Origin: an uncultured Neomegalonema sp.
Lineage (GTDB): Bacteria; Pseudomonadota; Alphaproteobacteria; Rhodobacterales; Rhodobacteraceae
Direction: 5' to 3'
DNA length: 34,922 nucleotides
Assembly (NCBI GenBank): GCA_938008165.1
Contig: CALLLP010000054.1
Span: 1-34,922, forward strand
The number at the start of each line of letters is the position of its first letter. The first letter of the stretch is position 1. Positions 1-6,151 of this stretch are shown here, piece by piece. The position numbers and the translations under genes were made by a program. A model generated the notes under the pieces. The model made no database searches, was not told the DNA's origin, and was given only the letters and a program-made list of their open reading frames with translations.

Positions 1-28
1 TCGCAAGCGTGATCCCGGCCCCGGTCAT
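1..28 (-). CDS. 5' end of an unidentified gene running off the window
   Basis: An ATG at 28 overlaps the TGA of the 168-codon gene upstream in the ATGA pattern and opens a frame MTGAGITLA to the window edge. The overlap copies the one between the two preceding genes, so this is probably the third gene of a coupled minus-strand operon in the mobile element. Only nine residues are visible, so nothing can be said about function. Confidence 0.4.
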
Positions 29-531
29 CGTGACAAATCCTGAAGCACGTACACCGGGATCATCGCTTCAAGCGCCATGCGGATTTCCCGTGCGGTTCCG
101 GCGCTGTGATCGCGCCCATCGATGGGCGGCACGACCACGCATTTGGCGGTTAGCATGAACGGATCGTTCAGAATCTCCCATGTCGGCACATCATCCACGC
201 TGAAATGGAAGTTTTGTTGTCCACCCGGCAACATCTGCAACCGGCCATCAAGCCCGGTAAAGAACGCCCGCCCATTCTCCATCGTGACGAGCGGGTGCCC
301 GGCCTCCAAGGGCGAAAAGAGCGGCGCGTGCAGGGAGGCGAACCGCGCCCGCCACAACAGCGCATCCCGCACCGGCTCGGCGTGGCCCAATACGGCCATC
401 CGCTTCGTATAGGCACTCGCCATATATCCATAGCCGCCGCTGTTGCGAATCACCCGCGCCACGTCCACCGCGTCGGCATCACGATTCAGCAGATCGCCGC
501 CCACGCGCTCAAGATCACACCAGTCGATCAT
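25..531 (-). CDS. Hypothetical protein of the mobile element, 168 aa
   Basis: The 168-residue product is soluble, with no signal peptide or membrane segment. I do not recognise a family. The start overlaps the stop of the preceding 74-codon gene (ATGA), and its own stop overlaps another possible start, so it is the middle gene of a coupled minus-strand set. The C-terminal part (KCVVVPPIDGR followed by a helical stretch and VYVLQDLSR) looks like the end of an alpha/beta domain. Position in the element suggests a cargo or phage-maintenance gene, but the sequence does not say which. Confidence 0.7.
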   Translation of the reverse strand: MIDWCDLERVGGDLLNRDADAVDVARVIRNSGGYGYMASAYTKRMAVLGHAEPVRDALLWRARFASLHAPLFSPLEAGHPLVTMENGRAFFTGLDGRLQMLPGGQQNFHFSVDDVPTWEILNDPFMLTAKCVVVPPIDGRDHSAGTAREIRMALEAMIPVYVLQDLSR

Positions 532-752
532 CCCGCCGCGCCCATCTGTTCGAGGCGTTCACGCGCCAGAGCGAGGATGCGGGGCCGCCCGCCGGGAAAC
601 CCGGCATAGAGGCGCTCGGCAGTCGATACCATGTCATCCCCGACGCCCTCCTCCCCCGCCTTGAAGGCGGCGGAGGCGGCGGTTTCCAGATCGCGCAGCT
701 TTTCCAGTGCCGCGATCGCGCCGATCGGTTCGGGTGTATCGGTCTGGCTCAT
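528..752 (-). CDS. Small hypothetical protein of the mobile element, 74 aa
   Basis: This is the first gene of a coupled minus-strand operon. A purine-rich ribosome binding site (GGAAGG) precedes the ATG at 752, and the TGA overlaps the ATG of the 168-codon gene by 4 bp. The protein is small, alanine- and glutamate-rich and mostly helical (two likely helices around residues 10-33 and 38-70). No family was recognised. Codon use, the RBS and the coupling support a real gene; its role is unknown. Confidence 0.65.
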   Translation of the reverse strand: MSQTDTPEPIGAIAALEKLRDLETAASAAFKAGEEGVGDDMVSTAERLYAGFPGGRPRILALARERLEQMGAAG

Positions 753-824
753 GCCCTGTTTCCTTCCACTGGAGCCGCAACGGCCCGGTTATGCTGATTG
801 TCGGACAACGGACGAAGAATCCGC

Positions 825-846
825 TTGACCGTCCGTGTTCCAAAAT
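825..846 (+). promoter_or_regulatory. Possible promoter for the small membrane-protein genes
   Basis: TTGACC at 825-830 is followed after 16-17 bp by AATACG/ATACGT, a fair sigma-70 match. It lies in the 230-bp gap between the minus-strand pair and the plus-strand membrane proteins. The TGTTCAT-N3-ATGAACA palindrome sits just downstream, where a repressor would block transcription. Confidence 0.35.
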
Positions 847-857
847 AATACGTGTTT

Positions 858-874
858 TGTTCATCTAATGAACA
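858..874. promoter_or_regulatory. 17-bp palindrome, putative operator
   Basis: A perfect inverted repeat TGTTCAT-CTA-ATGAACA lies in the divergent intergenic region 753-982. It is distinct from the GGCAAA palindromes near the phage-type regulators. The 7-bp arms and 3-bp centre fit a dimeric helix-turn-helix regulator. The same gap also holds a shorter palindrome TTGTC-G-GACAA at 798-808. Confidence 0.45.
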
Positions 875-982
875 TAGTCGGGCGGAGCGGGATGGTCTCC
901 GCCCGGCCAACTGGACCCGCGATAGCGAGACGGGTCCACGCCGGTGCAAGGGGGCGCGCCCGGCGATGGGGAAAGGGATCGA

Positions 983-1204
983 ATGCGTATCGAGTTGGCC
1001 GCCTTGCTTTGGCTTTGGCCCTACGGTCTGGCCCTCGCTATCCTGCCATGGGCGCTGTACGACCTTCACCGCACCCGCGACATTCAGGGGGATGCGGAAA
1101 TATGGGCGCGCGATATGAGGGAAAGCGCACAGGATCGTGCATGGCGCGACGCCGAGGCGGAGGCCAGCGAAAGCCCCGCTCTTGCCAGCGTGGACCGCGA
1201 GTGA
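983..1204 (+). CDS. Small membrane protein of the mobile element, 73 aa
   Basis: The ATG at 983 is chosen over an upstream one at 944 because GGGAAAGGG lies just before it and the protein then begins with a hydrophobic segment. Residues about 5-24 (AALLWLWPYGLALAILPWAL) form one transmembrane helix, and the rest is a charged tail rich in Asp, Glu, Arg and Ala, probably helical. There is no lipobox and no recognised family. It precedes a second single-span protein by 39 bp, so both may be exported or membrane-tethered products of one transcript. Confidence 0.55.
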   Translation: MRIELAALLWLWPYGLALAILPWALYDLHRTRDIQGDAEIWARDMRESAQDRAWRDAEAEASESPALASVDRE

Positions 1205-1243
1205 TGTACTCGCCCGGTCATACAACCCGGAAGAATGCACCCC

Positions 1244-1606
1244 ATGCTCGAACTCAAATTGATAGGGCTTCTTTTCGTCGTGGTTATTATCGGATCGATA
1301 ATTCATGTCATCAAGACCGCAGTAGAAGAACCCAATTTCCCCTCGGATCAAGTTGGGGAAAAACTGGAAATCGACTACGAGAACGCACATGGCGATTTTT
1401 CGGTCTGCTCCATCAAGCCGCAAAATTGCTATGTGAAAGACGGTATGCAGTACGTCGATGCGATGATGTCCGATGGAAGCGAACGCACTTTTCGGATGAA
1501 CCGTGTTTCCGAGGCTCGGTCGTGGAAGCCTCAAAACAAGTTCACAACACCGGGCGAGATACGCGCGGCGCTCAAAATATCGGCCAGAAAGAACACGGCG
1601 ATTTGA
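1244..1606 (+). CDS. Small membrane-anchored protein of the mobile element, 120 aa
   Basis: Residues about 5-23 (KLIGLLFVVVIIGSIIHVI) form an N-terminal membrane anchor, followed by a polar domain of about 95 residues with two cysteines (FSVCSIKPQNCY) that could form a disulphide if periplasmic. The ATG at 1244 fits the GGAAG at 1229-1233 better than the ATG at 1235, which is too close. The stop lies 2 bp from the stop of the convergent Cro-like gene. No family was recognised. Base composition is visibly more AT-rich than the housekeeping genes of the window, in keeping with acquired DNA. Confidence 0.6.
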   Translation: MLELKLIGLLFVVVIIGSIIHVIKTAVEEPNFPSDQVGEKLEIDYENAHGDFSVCSIKPQNCYVKDGMQYVDAMMSDGSERTFRMNRVSEARSWKPQNKFTTPGEIRAALKISARKNTAI

Positions 1607-1608
1607 GA

Positions 1609-1851
1609 TCATGGCGATACCTCGCTGGCGTATGCACCAGCAGGCTTTGTCATCTCAACCCCTTTAAAACTGAAAAGGCCAAGTGGAACTTGCACGCCGT
1701 GCTTAGCTGCCGCCGCGTTGATGACGATATACCAAGAAGCTGGGAACCGCCCCGCAGCCGCTGCGATGCTTACCGTTTTGGTAAGTACCCCCAGATCACT
1801 GGCGAGCGCGTCGCGTCCGATCAGGTCAACAATTTCACGTGCTTCGTTCAT
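1609..1851 (-). CDS. Cro-like helix-turn-helix protein (carph-isopro type), 80 aa
   Basis: Residues about 5-45 (REIVDLIGRDALASDLGV... followed by GRFPASWYIVI) match the pattern of small phage Cro-type DNA-binding proteins annotated as carph-isopro domain: a first helix, a helix-turn-helix, then a conserved R-x-P-x-x-W segment. It is transcribed divergently from an XRE-family gene, the arrangement of a temperate-phage cro/cI switch. Two identical palindromes lie in the 88-bp gap. There is no clear ribosome binding site before the ATG, so the mRNA may be leaderless or nearly so. Family assignment is from pattern memory. Confidence 0.65.
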   Translation of the reverse strand: MNEAREIVDLIGRDALASDLGVLTKTVSIAAAAGRFPASWYIVINAAAAKHGVQVPLGLFSFKGVEMTKPAGAYASEVSP

Positions 1852-1862
1852 AAGCGCGATAA

Positions 1863-1879
1863 GGCAAATTTATTTTGCC
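1863..1879. promoter_or_regulatory. Operator O1, GGCAAA-N5-TTTGCC
   Basis: This is a perfect palindrome with spacer TTTAT; the match extends to 8-bp arms (1861-1881). It is centred about 20 bp upstream of the Cro-like start codon and is one of four exact copies in the element. Confidence 0.7.
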
Positions 1880-1905
1880 TTAGCCAAGGCCAAGCGAGTT
1901 TCCTA

Positions 1906-1922
1906 GGCAAAAAAACTTTGCC
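1906..1922. promoter_or_regulatory. Operator O2, GGCAAA-N5-TTTGCC
   Basis: Second copy of the palindrome, with spacer AAAAC, centred 26 bp upstream of the XRE-family start codon and 43 bp from O1 (about four helical turns). It is placed to control the XRE gene and, with O1, the whole divergent region. Confidence 0.7.
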
Positions 1923-1939
1923 CCGCGATAACGATTGTC

Positions 1940-2278
1940 ATGACTGAAGACACAGTACGCCCTTATGCAGACATCGCCGAACGCCTTCGCATCGTTCGCG
2001 AGGCAACAGGATTGCGCGCCTACGAGTTTGCCGAACGCGCGGGCATCAAGCGCAAAGTTTATGAAAACTGGGAATCAGGGCGTAATCGCATTTCTACGGA
2101 TGGCGCAATCGCGCTCCGCGAAGCGTACAACATCTCTTTGGACTTCATCTTTTGCGCTAGCGCCGAGGCGTTACCACACAAGATGGCAGTGGCATGGGCA
2201 TCTAGGCCGCGCGACAATGCCTCCAGCAAATCGAACGTCAAACCCGACTCTAGCGCAGCCGCTATCAATAAATCCTGA
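1940..2278 (+). CDS. XRE-family (CI-like) transcriptional regulator, 112 aa
   Basis: Residues about 10-68 form a lambda-repressor-type helix-turn-helix domain: AERLRIVREATGLRAYEFAERAGIK, then the recognition-helix region (YENWESGRNRIS) and the closing helix (AIALREAYNISLDFIF). The remaining 40 residues are polar and low in complexity, with no peptidase (LexA/CI autocleavage) domain, so it would not respond to RecA by self-cleavage. It is divergent from the Cro-like gene and shares the operator region with it. It is the best candidate to bind the GGCAAA-N5-TTTGCC palindromes, though the Cro-like protein could bind the same sites. Confidence 0.85.
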   Translation: MTEDTVRPYADIAERLRIVREATGLRAYEFAERAGIKRKVYENWESGRNRISTDGAIALREAYNISLDFIFCASAEALPHKMAVAWASRPRDNASSKSNVKPDSSAAAINKS

Positions 2279-2322
2279 CGCTCGAAGTCGTGCATTACCC
2301 ATCTTCCTACAACCCATCATAA

Positions 2323-2337
2323 GAACAAATTAGGAAC
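2323..2337. promoter_or_regulatory. Putative SOS (LexA) box
   Basis: GAAC-AAATTAG-GAAC, which reads GTTC-N7-GTTC on the minus strand, is the direct-repeat LexA site known for Alphaproteobacteria. It lies in the 177-bp gap after the XRE gene, 35 bp ahead of operator O3. LexA itself is not in the window, so this rests on the motif and its position alone. Confidence 0.5.
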
Positions 2338-2372
2338 CTGCAAAGCAGGAAGATGGTTGCGGCAATAGCATC

Positions 2373-2389
2373 GGCAAAAAAAATTTGCC
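2373..2389. promoter_or_regulatory. Operator O3, GGCAAA-N5-TTTGCC
   Basis: Third copy, with an all-A spacer. Its right half contains TTGCCT (2385-2390), which could double as a -35 element, with an AT-rich -10 region inside O4. It is 31 bp (three helical turns) centre to centre from O4. Confidence 0.7.
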
Positions 2390-2403
2390 TCAAGATATTT
2401 AAA

Positions 2404-2420
2404 GGCAAAAATATTTTGCC
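2404..2420. promoter_or_regulatory. Operator O4, GGCAAA-N5-TTTGCC
   Basis: Fourth copy, with spacer AATAT, centred 44 bp upstream of the ATG at 2456. Its in-phase spacing with O3 suits cooperative binding by two dimers on one DNA face, repressing the 186-codon gene. Confidence 0.7.
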
Positions 2421-2455
2421 TATCGTTGGTTCTCAAATCATTGAGGGCCACTTGC

Positions 2456-3016
2456 ATGACCGACGAAAATCGCGAGAGACTCGAAACCGCACAGGGTCGC
2501 GTCCCGGCGCTGGATCGCACCATTCAAAAGGTGATCCCTGAGGGCACCGGCTACGCCTTGGTGATCTTCGCTCCTGCCGTGGATGATGGAGGGCAAGCCT
2601 ATATCGTGGCATCGGGCGCAGGCGACACGGCCATGCAGGTCGATGCCATGCACGCCGCCGCCTCGGCGCTGGCCGATGCGGCCGACACGCCCCCCGGCGA
2701 CCCGATCGCCCTTGTCCGCGATCTATCGCCCGACACCCCCTTGCAACGCCGCACCGAATCCGCCGCGCGCAGCATCGCCAGCGCCGCAATGATGGCCGTC
2801 GAACACCTCGGCCTTGATCGCCACACCCTGCTCGGCGAAAGCGACCCCCGCGCGAAAGACTTGGCGATCGGCACCGCCCTCATAGACGCCGCCGCCTATC
2901 ATTGGGCCGGGATCATCGGCAACGATCCGGCCAAACGAACCGAAATCCTGCGCGAGCTGGACAAGTCCATGACCGCCTTCGCAGGCGGCACCCCGACCCC
3001 GGCACGGGAGCAATAG
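2456..3016 (+). CDS. Hypothetical protein of the mobile element, 186 aa
   Basis: The ATG at 2456 is preferred over 2426 because GAGGG stands a few bases before it and because an upstream start would begin next to operator O4. The product is an alanine-rich soluble protein with no signal peptide. Its first part may be an alpha/beta fold (YALVIFAPAVDDGGQAYIVASG) and the rest is helical. I do not recognise the family. It is the first gene behind the O3/O4 operator pair and the SOS-like box, so it is probably an early or excision-linked function. It is followed after 2 bp by the 77-codon gene, so the two are likely co-transcribed. Confidence 0.65.
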   Translation: MTDENRERLETAQGRVPALDRTIQKVIPEGTGYALVIFAPAVDDGGQAYIVASGAGDTAMQVDAMHAAASALADAADTPPGDPIALVRDLSPDTPLQRRTESAARSIASAAMMAVEHLGLDRHTLLGESDPRAKDLAIGTALIDAAAYHWAGIIGNDPAKRTEILRELDKSMTAFAGGTPTPAREQ

Positions 3017-3018
3017 CC

Positions 3019-3252
3019 ATGGGCATCGCAATCGAAGATGTCGAAATACCCGACGCGAAATTCCTCCCTACATCGGCGGAAATCCGCCGGGGCATGGCCA
3101 ATCTGGAAAAAGCCTATGCCCGGCTGGAAGATGATCTTCTGGAGGCCGAGCGCCGCGAGAAGGCGGCACGGGGGCTGCGCGCCAAGGTTCAATCGACCCG
3201 GATGCACTCCATGACTTCCGATAGCTGCGCCAGCGACGGTCCCGCGCCATAG
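3019..3252 (+). CDS. Small coiled-coil-like hypothetical protein, 77 aa
   Basis: The ATG at 3019 follows the stop of the 186-codon gene almost directly. Residues about 18-58 (AEIRRGMANLEKAYARLEDD, then more Glu/Arg/Lys/Ala) form a heptad-like amphipathic helix, probably a coiled coil. The last 21 codons overlap the 3' end of the convergent integrase gene by 64 bp and look less protein-like, so the original reading frame may have ended differently. No family was recognised. Confidence 0.45.
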   Translation: MGIAIEDVEIPDAKFLPTSAEIRRGMANLEKAYARLEDDLLEAERREKAARGLRAKVQSTRMHSMTSDSCASDGPAP

Positions 3253-4445
3253 CGGGCACGCTCGATCGCGTGCCCCATCAGATCGGCCTGAATGCGCTCC
3301 TGCACCCCGGCCTCGATCAACCGATCCTGAAACCCGTGCCGGAAGGAATAGGCGCTGATCTTCGTCAGGTCGGGGAAGACGGATCGCAACCACTTTCCAA
3401 CCCACGCGCACAGGCTAGCCTCGCGATCCGCATAGGTGGCGAAGGCATCGGGCCGCTGGCGCACTGCCTCCAACGCCCGCCCGGTTAGAGGGATGCGACG
3501 GTTCGCGTTCTTCGTTTTCAGGCGATCGCCGCCGATGACGATATGGGGGATGTCCGCGTCAACATGGTAGGTCGCGGCGTTCACAGCCTCGGTCGGGCGC
3601 ATCCCGGTTTGCACAAGCACCTCGACAATCGCCGCCGGGGCAGGGCCAAGACGGCCAATCTGATCGAAGACGTGGCGCAACTCCCCCCGCGTGATCGCGT
3701 GGGGTTGAACAGGAGCGGTTTCGGAGAACCGCAGCCCCGCAAAAGGATCGCCCGTTTCGATGCGCCGTGCCTCGGCCACGGTTCGCAGCATCGTTCCGAG
3801 GTGCTGGAAATCCTTGTTCGGGCTATCGGCGGACAGGCTTTCATCGATCAGCCGTTGCGCCCACCAGTCGCGAAAATCCAGCGCGTCATCACGAGCGATC
3901 CCGTTGATGTCCCGATCACCGATCACGGCAACGAAGTTTTTCACCGCCCGCTTGCGCGCGAGTTGCCAGCGGTGTTTTTGCCGATCGCTTTTGCGGGACA
4001 ACTCGACCCGCTTCAGGGACTCCACCGCCTCGACCAGATCGGAAACCTTCATCACCGCCGGGGTGACGCCACCGGAGAGTGCAGCCCGCTCACCCGGTTC
4101 GTCGGCCTGCGCCAGTGCGTTGGCACGCCGCAATAGTTCATTCAGCCGCGCGCCTTCGTCTATGTCGTGGCGATAGGGCAGGCCGTGCCGCCGGGCGATT
4201 CGCCTTGCCGCCTCGAATCGGCCCTGCGCGTTCTCGTCTTTTCCGTCCCGAACGTCGCTCCAGCCCCGGCGATATTGTTCCACCATCGCCCGCGCCTTCA
4301 CCAGCGCCTCGCCCTTGTCGGACGTGTGAAGGGCTTCATCCATCACCTTGCGCCCCACGACCGAGACAAGATCGGTCGGCACACGAAGGTTAAGACGATA
4401 GCGCCCGTCAGATCGCAATTTGATGTATCCGGCCATGCCTTCCAT
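3189..4445 (-). CDS. Tyrosine recombinase (phage-type integrase), 418 aa
   Basis: Catalyses site-specific integration and excision of the element. Numbering from the ATG at 4445: an N-terminal arm-binding region (MEGMAGYIKLRSDGRYRLNL), a core-binding SAM-like domain (about 130-230), then the catalytic domain. Active-site residues visible are Arg283 (QTGMRPTEAV), a Lys-rich beta-hairpin (GGDRLKTKNANRR), Arg369-His370 (YSFRHGF), His392 (LMGH) and the nucleophile Tyr399 (RARYG). The usual first His of the HxxRH motif is Tyr here, a common variant. The frame stays open to a TTG at 4490; 4436 is another possible ATG. The gene lies directly beside the 3' end of tRNA-Asn, which marks the probable attachment site. 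Confidence 0.93.
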   Translation of the reverse strand: MEGMAGYIKLRSDGRYRLNLRVPTDLVSVVGRKVMDEALHTSDKGEALVKARAMVEQYRRGWSDVRDGKDENAQGRFEAARRIARRHGLPYRHDIDEGARLNELLRRANALAQADEPGERAALSGGVTPAVMKVSDLVEAVESLKRVELSRKSDRQKHRWQLARKRAVKNFVAVIGDRDINGIARDDALDFRDWWAQRLIDESLSADSPNKDFQHLGTMLRTVAEARRIETGDPFAGLRFSETAPVQPHAITRGELRHVFDQIGRLGPAPAAIVEVLVQTGMRPTEAVNAATYHVDADIPHIVIGGDRLKTKNANRRIPLTGRALEAVRQRPDAFATYADREASLCAWVGKWLRSVFPDLTKISAYSFRHGFQDRLIEAGVQERIQADLMGHAIERARYGAGPSLAQLSEVMECIRVD

Positions 4446-4488
4446 TGTGGGCCGGTTTGTAGGCCGATGAAAGGCAAAAAATAAGGCC

Positions 4489-4510
4489 AATCCAATACTT
4501 ACAATGGATT
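4489..4510. repeat. Inverted repeat between integrase and tRNA-Asn
   Basis: AATCCA-N10-TGGATT lies in the short gap where the integrase promoter and arm-type recombinase sites would be expected. A lone operator half-site GGCAAA (4473-4478) is adjacent. It could be an integrase or excisionase binding site; the sequence alone cannot decide. Confidence 0.35.
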
Positions 4511-4522
4511 ATCCTTGAATTC

Positions 4523-4560
4523 TGGCTCCGGAGGAGGGATTCGAACCCCCGACCTGGTGA
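4523..4560. other. Probable attachment-site core in the 3' half of tRNA-Asn
   Basis: Integrases of this family commonly use the 3' half of a tRNA gene as attB. Here the tRNA 3' end faces the integrase, with the mobile-looking DNA on that side only. No second copy of the tRNA 3' sequence was seen at 1-4500, so the other att site should lie left of the window. The exact core length cannot be set. Confidence 0.4.
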
Positions 4561-4597
4561 TTAACAGTCACTCGCTCTACCACTGAGCTACTCCGGA
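4523..4597 (-). tRNA. tRNA-Asn (anticodon GTT)
   Basis: Reading the minus strand: acceptor stem TCCGGAG pairs with CTCCGGA, the D-arm is GCTC...GAGC, the anticodon loop is CTGTTAA with anticodon GTT, the T-loop is GGTTCGAATCC, and 3' CCA is encoded. Length is 75 nt with discriminator G. The gene is intact despite the neighbouring element, so the element restores the 3' end on insertion. Confidence 0.97.
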
Positions 4598-4608
4598 ACG
4601 GTGGCGGT

Positions 4609-4637
4609 TATATAGCGAAGGGGGGGTGCCGCGTCCA
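4609..4637 (-). promoter_or_regulatory. Probable promoter of tRNA-Asn
   Basis: On the minus strand TGGACG (4637-4632) and TATATA (4614-4609) are 17 bp apart, with the tRNA starting 12 bp after the -10. The -10 is strong and the -35 moderate. The GC-rich stretch between -10 and the gene resembles a stringent discriminator. Confidence 0.5.
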
Positions 4638-4816
4638 GACGATTTCGGCGTATCGGGCATCAAAACCTGCCCTGATTTGCGCGCAGTCCTGCGATGGGCT
4701 TGCGACCGCGCAGAAAAGGGCGGCATCACGCCGTCCGACAGGCGCAGATACGCCTCTGCACCCGTGATTTTCCATGCGATTTCGACTCGCGGAGCGAATC
4801 AGCGGCCCGGTTTGCG

Positions 4817-5263
4817 CTATTCCGTGAGCGTCGCCGCCGCTTCCATCGCGCTGGTCACTTCGCGGGGCATGTATTTCTCGTCATGCTTGGCCAGCACCGA
4901 GACGGCGCGGAAATGGCCTTCCTCGAAATAGCCCTCGGCCACGACGCCCTGCCCTTCGGCAAAGAGGTCAGGGAGCACGCCCTTATAGCTGACATCGACC
5001 TCGTTTTTCATATCGGTCACGGTAAAACGCACGGTTTCACTCGTCCCCCGCTCGACCGAACCTTCGAGCACCATGCCGCCCACGCGCAGGCGGCGGTCGG
5101 CACCGATTTCACCGCTGGCTTCCTTGGCCATCAACTCGCTGGGACCGAAGAAAAAGACGATGGAATCGCGCATTGCCAGAGAGACCAGCACTGTCGAAAG
5201 CGCCAGTGCCACCCCGCCAAAAACGAGCAACATGATCCGTTGTTTCTTGCGAAGGCGTGCCAT
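4817..5263 (-). CDS. ccmE: Cytochrome c maturation haem chaperone CcmE, 148 aa
   Basis: CcmE binds haem covalently in the periplasm and passes it to apocytochrome c through CcmFH. The protein has one N-terminal membrane anchor (about residues 9-29) and an OB-fold beta-barrel domain. The haem-binding His127 lies in KHDEKYMP, with Tyr131 following as in the family. Length is normal. It is the last gene of the long minus-strand run, 15 bp after the YihY-family gene. None of the other ccm genes is present nearby, although it is usually close to ccmF and ccmH in Alphaproteobacteria. Confidence 0.95.
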   Translation of the reverse strand: MARLRKKQRIMLLVFGGVALALSTVLVSLAMRDSIVFFFGPSELMAKEASGEIGADRRLRVGGMVLEGSVERGTSETVRFTVTDMKNEVDVSYKGVLPDLFAEGQGVVAEGYFEEGHFRAVSVLAKHDEKYMPREVTSAMEAAATLTE

Positions 5264-5278
5264 AGGTCTCTTTCTCGC

Positions 5279-6145
5279 TCACACAAGCGGTGGGCTATCG
5301 GTTTGCTCGGCGGTGCGTTTATGGATGCTTGGGTCCAGTGCCGCGTTGATCTCTGCTCCGAATATAAAGATTGCGCCGCTGATATAAAAGAACAAGAGGC
5401 ACACGATCACACCTGCGAGGGTGCCATAGGTGACGGAATAGCTGGGCACGTATTGAAAATAGATCGAAAAGAGGCTCGCCAGAGCGATCCACAGCGCCGC
5501 CGTCACCAGCACGCCGGGCACCAGCGGGCCTTTCGGGCGGCGGGCGGGCAGGATGTAATGCAGCACGAACAAGAACGCGAGCATGATCCCCGTTCCGATC
5601 CCCAAAAGCACCCAATGCGAGACCATCCCCAACGGTATCGACACGAAGGGAATGTCCGGGGCCAGCGCCCGCACGGTCGGGGCGACGATCACGAACAACG
5701 AAATCACGATGAAGGCAGCCACACCGCCCAGCGTAAACGCGACCGAGATCAACCGTCCGACCACGAAATGACGCTCCCCCACCAGACCATAGGCCCGGTC
5801 GAGCGCAGAGCGCAGGGCCTCGAACGCGTTGGAAGCGATCCAGATGGCGATAAGCGCGTAGATGCTCAGCAGATCGGGCGTGCGCGCATCGAGCACCTCG
5901 AACACCGCCGGTTCCAGCGTCTGCGCCACATGCCACGGCAAAACGGCGAACAGAAAATCCATCGTCGGGCCGACCCCCTCCTCCCCGAAGATCACCCCCA
6001 GCAATTCAGCGGCAAAAATCAGGAAGGGGAACAGCGACAGCAGGCCCGTATAGGCCATATATCCGGCAATCGCCGTGCCATCATTGGCCGTGAAACCGAA
6101 GATGGCGCGCTTGAAAACATCCCAGACAAACCAAAAGCGTGCCAT
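5279..6145 (-). CDS. YihY/BrkB-family inner-membrane protein, 288 aa
   Basis: The family is a polytopic membrane protein group formerly, and wrongly, called ribonuclease BN; its function is not settled. Six hydrophobic segments are visible (about residues 33-53, 93-113, 135-157, 178-200, 210-232 and 240-265). The family landmarks GYMAYTGLLSLFPFLIF near the N-terminus and YGTLAGVIVCLLFFYISG near the C-terminus are clear. It starts 6 bp after the argC stop and ends 15 bp before ccmE, so it is co-transcribed with both. Confidence 0.9.
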   Translation of the reverse strand: MARFWFVWDVFKRAIFGFTANDGTAIAGYMAYTGLLSLFPFLIFAAELLGVIFGEEGVGPTMDFLFAVLPWHVAQTLEPAVFEVLDARTPDLLSIYALIAIWIASNAFEALRSALDRAYGLVGERHFVVGRLISVAFTLGGVAAFIVISLFVIVAPTVRALAPDIPFVSIPLGMVSHWVLLGIGTGIMLAFLFVLHYILPARRPKGPLVPGVLVTAALWIALASLFSIYFQYVPSYSVTYGTLAGVIVCLLFFYISGAIFIFGAEINAALDPSIHKRTAEQTDSPPLV

Positions 6146-6151
6146 GCGCCG

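Noticed and set aside
1769..1785. Palindrome CTTACC-GTTTT-GGTAAG
   Set aside because: It has the same 6-5-6 shape as the operators, but different sequence and lies inside the coding region of the Cro-like gene at its helix-turn-helix; treated as chance.
835..1947. 370-codon plus-strand frame across the element's small genes
   Set aside because: It runs through two better-supported genes and the Cro-like gene in other frames, and has low-complexity, Arg-rich sequence with no ribosome binding site.
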